Source of the DNA: Anaerolineae bacterium
Lineage (GTDB): Bacteria; Chloroflexota; Anaerolineae; Aggregatilineales; Phototrophicaceae
NCBI GenBank assembly: GCA_028284565.1
Contig: JANQRM010000294.1
Span: 1 to 5,503, forward strand
Reading direction: 5' to 3'
Length of the DNA: 5,503 bases
A program made the translations under genes and the position numbers. The notes beneath the pieces are model-generated. The model did no database searches and was not told where the DNA came from. It worked only from the letters and a program-made list of their open reading frames with translations. Each line of letters opens with the position of its first letter. The stretch's first letter is position 1. This document shows, piece after piece, positions 5,126 to 5,503 of this stretch.

Positions 5126-5500
5126 ATGTCATACCAGATTCACATCATCGTTGGTAACCTGGGTGAGACCCCCGAACTGCGGGAGGCGGCTGGGCAACCT
5201 GTCACCTCATTCTCAGTGGCGGTCAACTACCGCCGAAGTGAAAAGCAGACCACAGTCTGGTACCGGGTGACAGCGTGGAATGCGCTGGCTGAGACAGTCT
5301 GTCAATATTTGGAGAAGGGGCGGCGTGTGCTGGTCGAGGGAAGTTTCCTGCGACCCAGCCCCTACATTGACAATGACGGTCAGCCACGTGCCAGTATGGA
5401 ACTGACAGCCAACCGCATCCAGTTCTTGGACAGTGCCCCTAACGACGACGAGGATAGCGAGTCCTCCAACGATGAGGGCGACGAGGAGATCCCCTTCTAG
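5126..5500 (+). CDS. ssb: Single-stranded DNA-binding protein
   Basis: A complete 124-residue SSB. The OB-fold occupies about residues 3-102, with IIVGNLGETPELRE (7-20), TSFSVAVNYR (27-36), VWYRVTAWNALAETVCQYL (44-62) and GRRVLVEGSFLRP (65-77) matching the conserved strands and helix of bacterial SSBs. W45 and W51 are among the aromatic positions of the OB-fold region. The tail (103-118) is acidic, rich in D, E, S and N, and ends in DEEIPF, the tip that recruits repair and replication partners. The protein binds single-stranded DNA as an oligomer, usually a tetramer. It is shorter than the roughly 170-residue Escherichia coli SSB, mostly through a short linker. Base and codon use are G+C-richer than in the 753-4478 cassette, so it probably belongs to a different genetic layer. 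Its relation to a housekeeping copy elsewhere is unknown; it may be an accessory paralogue, since no rpsF or rpsR neighbour is seen upstream. Confidence 0.95.
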   Translation: MSYQIHIIVGNLGETPELREAAGQPVTSFSVAVNYRRSEKQTTVWYRVTAWNALAETVCQYLEKGRRVLVEGSFLRPSPYIDNDGQPRASMELTANRIQFLDSAPNDDEDSESSNDEGDEEIPF

Positions 5501-5503
5501 GGT

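Overview
The window looks like a chromosomal or large-plasmid segment from a bacterium of moderate base composition. My best guess is Chloroflexota. The single-stranded DNA-binding protein resembles the short SSBs I associate with that phylum. The central regulator, peptidase and membrane-protein genes resemble cassettes otherwise familiar to me from Actinobacteria. This is recollection of family style, not a search result, and confidence in the phylum is low.

Layout, all genes on the + strand. (1) 1-585 is the 3' end of an error-prone DNA polymerase III alpha subunit (DnaE2/ImuC type); its start lies outside the window. (2) 586-752 is an A+T-rich spacer with a good sigma-70-type promoter (626-654) and a small imperfect palindrome just downstream. 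(3) 753-4029 is a tight four-gene operon: an XRE-type helix-turn-helix regulator, an ImmA/IrrE-like zinc peptidase (HExxH), a seven-helix membrane protein reminiscent of the MAB_1171c/DUF6545 family, and a FAD-dependent oxidoreductase. The last two junctions are 4-base ATGA start/stop overlaps, so the peptidase, membrane protein and oxidoreductase are probably translationally coupled. (4) 4147-4478 carries two small genes, 44 and 66 codons, again joined by an ATGA overlap; the first encodes a probable membrane peptide. I recognise neither. (5) 4479-5125 is a G+C-richer non-coding stretch packed with inverted repeats; the last 200 bases are almost a continuous string of hairpins. (6) 5126-5500 is a complete ssb gene with a near-perfect Shine-Dalgarno sequence directly after a hairpin.

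How they may work together (inference): in XRE/ImmA pairs the peptidase typically cleaves or destabilises the partner repressor in response to a signal. Here the pair heads an operon with a membrane protein and a flavoenzyme, so the plausible picture is a signal-responsive switch controlling a membrane-associated redox function. The cassette is more A+T-rich than the ssb side and sits between two DNA-metabolism genes (error-prone polymerase, SSB), consistent with an acquired accessory segment.

The two items most worth a second look are the four-gene cassette and the hairpin-rich element upstream of ssb, whose outer arms (4908-4950 and 5050-5086) resemble each other in inverted orientation around a central 11-bp palindrome.
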